Of a stretch of 8,318 bases of DNA, positions 5,877 through 8,318 are shown piece after piece (the stretch's first letter is position 1; the number at the start of each line of letters is the position of its first letter). The notes below the pieces were generated by a model that was not told where the DNA came from, searched no databases, and saw nothing but the letters and a program-made list of their open reading frames with translations. The DNA is taken from contig PGZG01000082.1 of assembly GCA_002840115.1 (NCBI GenBank), positions 1 through 8,318 of the forward strand, read 5' to 3'. The position numbers were made by a program, and so were the translations under genes. This stretch comes from Gammaproteobacteria bacterium HGW-Gammaproteobacteria-14 (GTDB lineage Bacteria > Pseudomonadota > Gammaproteobacteria > Pseudomonadales > Alcanivoracaceae).

Positions 5877-6884
5877 TTAACGCAGTCTGTTGGTCAAGCG
5901 ATCGTCTTCACGCAGGCTGACCGGGGGCCAGCTCTCAAGGCGCATTCCCAGAGACAAGCCCTTGGAAGCCAGAACGTCCTTGATTTCAGTAAGCGACTTC
6001 TTGCCCAGATTCGGGGTTTTCAGCAGCTCAACTTCGGTGCGCTGAACCAGATCACCGATGTAGTAAATGTTTTCTGCTTTCAAACAGTTGGCCGAACGTA
6101 CGGTCAACTCAAGGTCATCTACCGGGCGAAGCAGGATTGGATCCACCTCTTCGCGGTGCTCTTTCTTCTCAACCTTGCGCTCTTGCTCCAGATCGACGAA
6201 TACGGCGATCTGTTGCTGCAGGATGGTAGCTGCACGACGAATAGCTTCTTCTGCCTGAATCGTGCCATTGGTCTCGAGATCGATAACCAGACGGTCAAGG
6301 TCAGTGCGCTGCTCAACACGAGCCGCTTCTACTACGTAGGAAACGCGGCGTACCGGGCTGTAGCTGGCGTCCAGCTGCAGGCGGCCAATACCACGGGTCT
6401 CATCTTCCTCAGACTGACGGGAGTCTGCCGGCACATAGCCGCGACCCTTCGTCACTTTAAGTTTGATGCGCAGCTCGCTGTCACCAGTGATGTTACAGAT
6501 CAGGTGCTCCGGATTGATGATTTCAACGCTGTGATCACATTGAATATCCGCAGCCGTTACCGGACCCTTACCTTTCTTATTCAGTTCCAGAACCGCTTCT
6601 TCGCGGTCATCCATGCGCAGAGCCACGCCTTTCAGGTTGAGGAGGATGTTAATCACATCTTCCTGCACGCCTTCGATGGCGGAGTACTCATGGAGCACAC
6701 CCTCAATCTCAACTTCGGTGATCGCACAGCCAGGCATGCTGGACAGCAAAATGCGACGCAGCGCAGAGCCGAGGGTATGTCCGAAACCACGCTCCAGCGG
6801 CTCGAGAACCACTTTGGCATGGGTGTTGGTCACGGCATTGACCGCGATAGAGCGCGGAGTCAAAAAATCGTTCACGGCGGTCAT
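5877..6884 (-). CDS. rpoA: DNA-directed RNA polymerase subunit alpha
   Basis: This encodes 335 residues, against 329 in E. coli. The N-terminal domain (about 1-235) carries the dimerisation and assembly region, including LEPLERGFGHTLGSALRRIL at 27-46. A charged linker (EQERKVEKKEHREEVDP) leads to the C-terminal domain (about 249-322). That domain contains LTVRSANCLKAENI, with R263 equivalent to E. coli R265 for UP-element DNA contact, and NLGKKSLTEIKDVL. The C-terminal tail is slightly longer than usual (PPVSLREDDRLTNRLR). The gene follows rpsD by 20 bases. The ribosome-binding site GAGGG (6891-6895) lies 6 bases before the ATG. It is part of the alpha operon, so alpha is made together with S13, S11 and S4. 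Confidence 0.99.
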   Translation of the reverse strand: MTAVNDFLTPRSIAVNAVTNTHAKVVLEPLERGFGHTLGSALRRILLSSMPGCAITEVEIEGVLHEYSAIEGVQEDVINILLNLKGVALRMDDREEAVLELNKKGKGPVTAADIQCDHSVEIINPEHLICNITGDSELRIKLKVTKGRGYVPADSRQSEEDETRGIGRLQLDASYSPVRRVSYVVEAARVEQRTDLDRLVIDLETNGTIQAEEAIRRAATILQQQIAVFVDLEQERKVEKKEHREEVDPILLRPVDDLELTVRSANCLKAENIYYIGDLVQRTEVELLKTPNLGKKSLTEIKDVLASKGLSLGMRLESWPPVSLREDDRLTNRLR

Positions 6885-6904
6885 GGAAATCCCTCAGGCT
6901 GTGC

Positions 6905-7531
6905 TTACTTGGAGTAAAGCTCGACGATCAGGTTCTCATTGATCTCGGCCGGCAGATCGACACGCTCCGGGCGAGCCTTGTAGGTGCCCTCAAGCTTTTT
7001 CTCGTCTACCTCGATCCAGCTGGCAAAACCACGCTGCTGAGCCAATTCCATCGCGCTTTTAACACGCAGCTGGTTTTTCGACTTTTCACGGACGCTGATC
7101 ACGTCACCAGGTTGAACCTGATAAGAAGCCACGTTAACAGAGCTGCCATTCACCAGAATTGCGCGGTGGCTGACCAGCTGACGAGCTTCCGAACGGGTAG
7201 AGCCGAAACCCATGCGGTATACGACATTATCCAGGCGGCCTTCGAGCAGCTGCAACAGCGCCTCGCCGGTAGCTCCGCGGCTGGAAGATGCTTTCTTGTA
7301 GTAGTTACGGAATTGCTTTTCCAGCACACCGTACATACGACGAACTTTCTGTTTTTCACGCAGCTGGACGCCGTAATCAGACAGGCGGCCACCACGGCGG
7401 GAAGCTGCCGCGAAACCGGGAGCCTGATCCGCTTTACACTTGGAATCCAGAGTACGGATACCGCTCTTGAGGAACAGGTCCGTGCCTTCGCGACGGGACA
7501 GTCTGCACTTCGGACCGAGATATCTTGCCAT
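6905..7531 (-). CDS. rpsD: 30S ribosomal protein S4
   Basis: This encodes 208 residues, against 206 in E. coli. It starts MARYLGPKCRLSRREGTDLF and ends with the conserved INENLIVELYSK. The S4 RNA-binding domain is at about residues 98-160 (LEGRLDNVVYRMGFGSTRSE and following). S4 binds 16S rRNA early in 30S assembly; in E. coli it also represses the alpha operon by binding the mRNA around the rpsM start, a site just outside this window. One oddity: residues 37-48 read APGFAAASRRGG where most relatives have APGQHG or APGVHG followed by a basic stretch. Both flanks align normally and the frame is open, so this looks like a local two-residue-longer variant rather than a frameshift. The ribosome-binding site GGGAG (7541-7545) lies 9 bases before the ATG. 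Confidence 0.98.
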   Translation of the reverse strand: MARYLGPKCRLSRREGTDLFLKSGIRTLDSKCKADQAPGFAAASRRGGRLSDYGVQLREKQKVRRMYGVLEKQFRNYYKKASSSRGATGEALLQLLEGRLDNVVYRMGFGSTRSEARQLVSHRAILVNGSSVNVASYQVQPGDVISVREKSKNQLRVKSAMELAQQRGFASWIEVDEKKLEGTYKARPERVDLPAEINENLIVELYSK

Positions 7532-7546
7532 GCTTTCTTACTCCCG

Positions 7547-7939
7547 TTACACGCGACGCTTTTTGGCCGGACGGCAGCCATTATGCGGAATGGGCGTCAC
7601 GTCCTGAATACTGGTGATCTTGTAGCCACAGGCATGCAATGCACGCACCGAAGACTCACGACCCGGACCTGGACCTTTAACTCGTACCTCAAGATTCTTG
7701 AGGCCATAGTCTTTGGCGGCGTTGCCTGCGTTTTCCGCAGCAACCTGAGCAGCAAACGGGGTGCTCTTGCGAGAACCGCGGAAGCCTGCACCACCGGAGG
7801 TCGCCCAGGAAAGCGCGTTCCCCTGACGATCGGTAATGGTGATGATGGTGTTATTGAAGGACGCGTGTACGTGCGCGATCCCGTCTGCTACGACACGGGT
7901 TACCTTCTTACGACGTGCGCCACTATCTTTTTTCGCCAT
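7547..7939 (-). CDS. rpsK: 30S ribosomal protein S11
   Basis: This encodes 130 residues, against 129 in E. coli. Diagnostic stretches are HVHASFNNTIITITDRQGNA, SWATSGGAGFRGSRKSTPFA, VKGPGPGRESSVRAL and the C-terminal PIPHNGCRPAKKRRV. S11 sits on the platform of the small subunit near the mRNA exit and contacts the messenger region by the E site. It lies 26 bases after rpsM and 15 bases before rpsD, in the standard alpha-operon order. A weak AGGTAGG ribosome-binding sequence (7948-7954) precedes the ATG. Nothing unusual is seen. Confidence 0.99.
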   Translation of the reverse strand: MAKKDSGARRKKVTRVVADGIAHVHASFNNTIITITDRQGNALSWATSGGAGFRGSRKSTPFAAQVAAENAGNAAKDYGLKNLEVRVKGPGPGRESSVRALHACGYKITSIQDVTPIPHNGCRPAKKRRV

Positions 7940-7965
7940 GATACGTGCCTACCTGGACTCAGGAC

Positions 7966-8318
7966 TTATTTGCGAATCGGTTTCCGCGGTCCCTTACGGG
8001 TCCGGGCATTGGTTTTGGTACGCTGTCCGCGTACCGGCAGGCCGCGACGGTGGCGAATGCCACGGAAGCAACCCAGATCCATCAAACGCTTGATGTTCAT
8101 ACTTACTTCCCGGCGCAGATCACCTTCGACCGGAAGCTTGCCGATTTCACCGCGCAGGGCATCCAGCTGCGCCTCTGACAACTCACGCACCTTAGTGGTG
8201 GGATCGATGCCGGTAGCCGCACAAAGCTTCTTGGCCGTGGTGTTACCAACCCCAAAGATGTAGGTCAGTGAAACCACTGCGTGCTTGTTGTCCGGGATGT
8301 TAACGCCTGCAATACGGG
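7966..8318 (-). CDS. rpsM: 30S ribosomal protein S13, start just outside the window
   Basis: The visible peptide begins RIAGVNIPDNKHAVVSLTYI and runs 116 residues to a TAA stop. The usual MARIAG start implies that only the ATG and the first base of the second codon lie beyond the right edge, giving a full length of 118 residues, equal to E. coli S13. An internal GTG at 8277 is not the start. The C-terminal half has RREVSMNIKRLMDLGCFRGI, RHRRGLPVRGQRTKTNARTR and the basic tail KGPRKPIRK. S13 is in the small-subunit head, where it contacts the P-site tRNA and bridges to the 50S subunit. It is the first gene of the alpha operon in this order. Confidence 0.98.
   Translation of the reverse strand, partial: RIAGVNIPDNKHAVVSLTYIFGVGNTTAKKLCAATGIDPTTKVRELSEAQLDALRGEIGKLPVEGDLRREVSMNIKRLMDLGCFRGIRHRRGLPVRGQRTKTNARTRKGPRKPIRK

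Noticed and set aside
5733..6917. 394-codon plus-strand open frame opposite rpoA
   Set aside because: It lies antisense to rpoA, which is unmistakable. The translated product has no recognisable domain and looks like a by-product of the codon use of a highly expressed gene.
7112..8263. 383-codon plus-strand open frame opposite rpsD, rpsK and rpsM
   Set aside because: It crosses three real ribosomal genes on the other strand and their intergenic gaps. No domain or ribosome-binding site supports it.
8275..8277. Internal GTG as the rpsM start
   Set aside because: The frame stays open to the window edge and encodes the conserved RIAGVNIPDNKHA, so the real start is just outside.

Overview
The window looks like chromosomal core DNA of a gammaproteobacterium. 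The ribosomal proteins, RNA polymerase alpha subunit, UvrA and SSB all resemble Escherichia coli and Pseudomonas proteins closely. Several details, such as the S4 C-terminus and a type II secretion operon that includes gspN, suggest a marine Pseudomonadales/Cellvibrionales-type organism. That placement is inferred from remembered sequences, not from a search.

Layout. Bases 1-1346 (minus strand) hold ssb, then gspN, then the first 40 codons of gspC, closely spaced and probably co-transcribed; gspC runs off the left edge. Bases 1347-1708 are a 362-base gap with no convincing gene. It contains a perfect 9-bp dyad and a candidate promoter for the next gene. Bases 1709-2359 (plus) encode a 216-residue LuxR-type regulator of the CsgD/VpsT class. 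Bases 2360-2502 hold a hairpin, the uvrA promoter and a candidate LexA (SOS) box. Bases 2503-5343 (plus) are uvrA. A 23-bp perfect-stem hairpin at 5384-5432 separates uvrA from the convergent alpha operon on the minus strand: rpsM (start just outside the right edge), rpsK, rpsD, rpoA and rplQ.

How the genes work together. ssb and uvrA belong to DNA replication and repair, and uvrA carries a recognisable SOS operator. The alpha operon supplies S13, S11, S4, RNA polymerase alpha and L17; its 3' end shares one terminator with uvrA. gspN and gspC are the head of a type II secretion system that continues to the left. The CsgD/VpsT-like gene is the one accessory-looking element: a probable biofilm/matrix-type regulator placed between ssb and uvrA, with no target genes in the window.

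No previously undescribed system is evident. The most informative oddities are the CsgD/VpsT-like regulator with a variant c-di-GMP motif, the ssb-gspN-gspC junction, the unexplained dyad at 1442-1466, and a divergent loop in S4.
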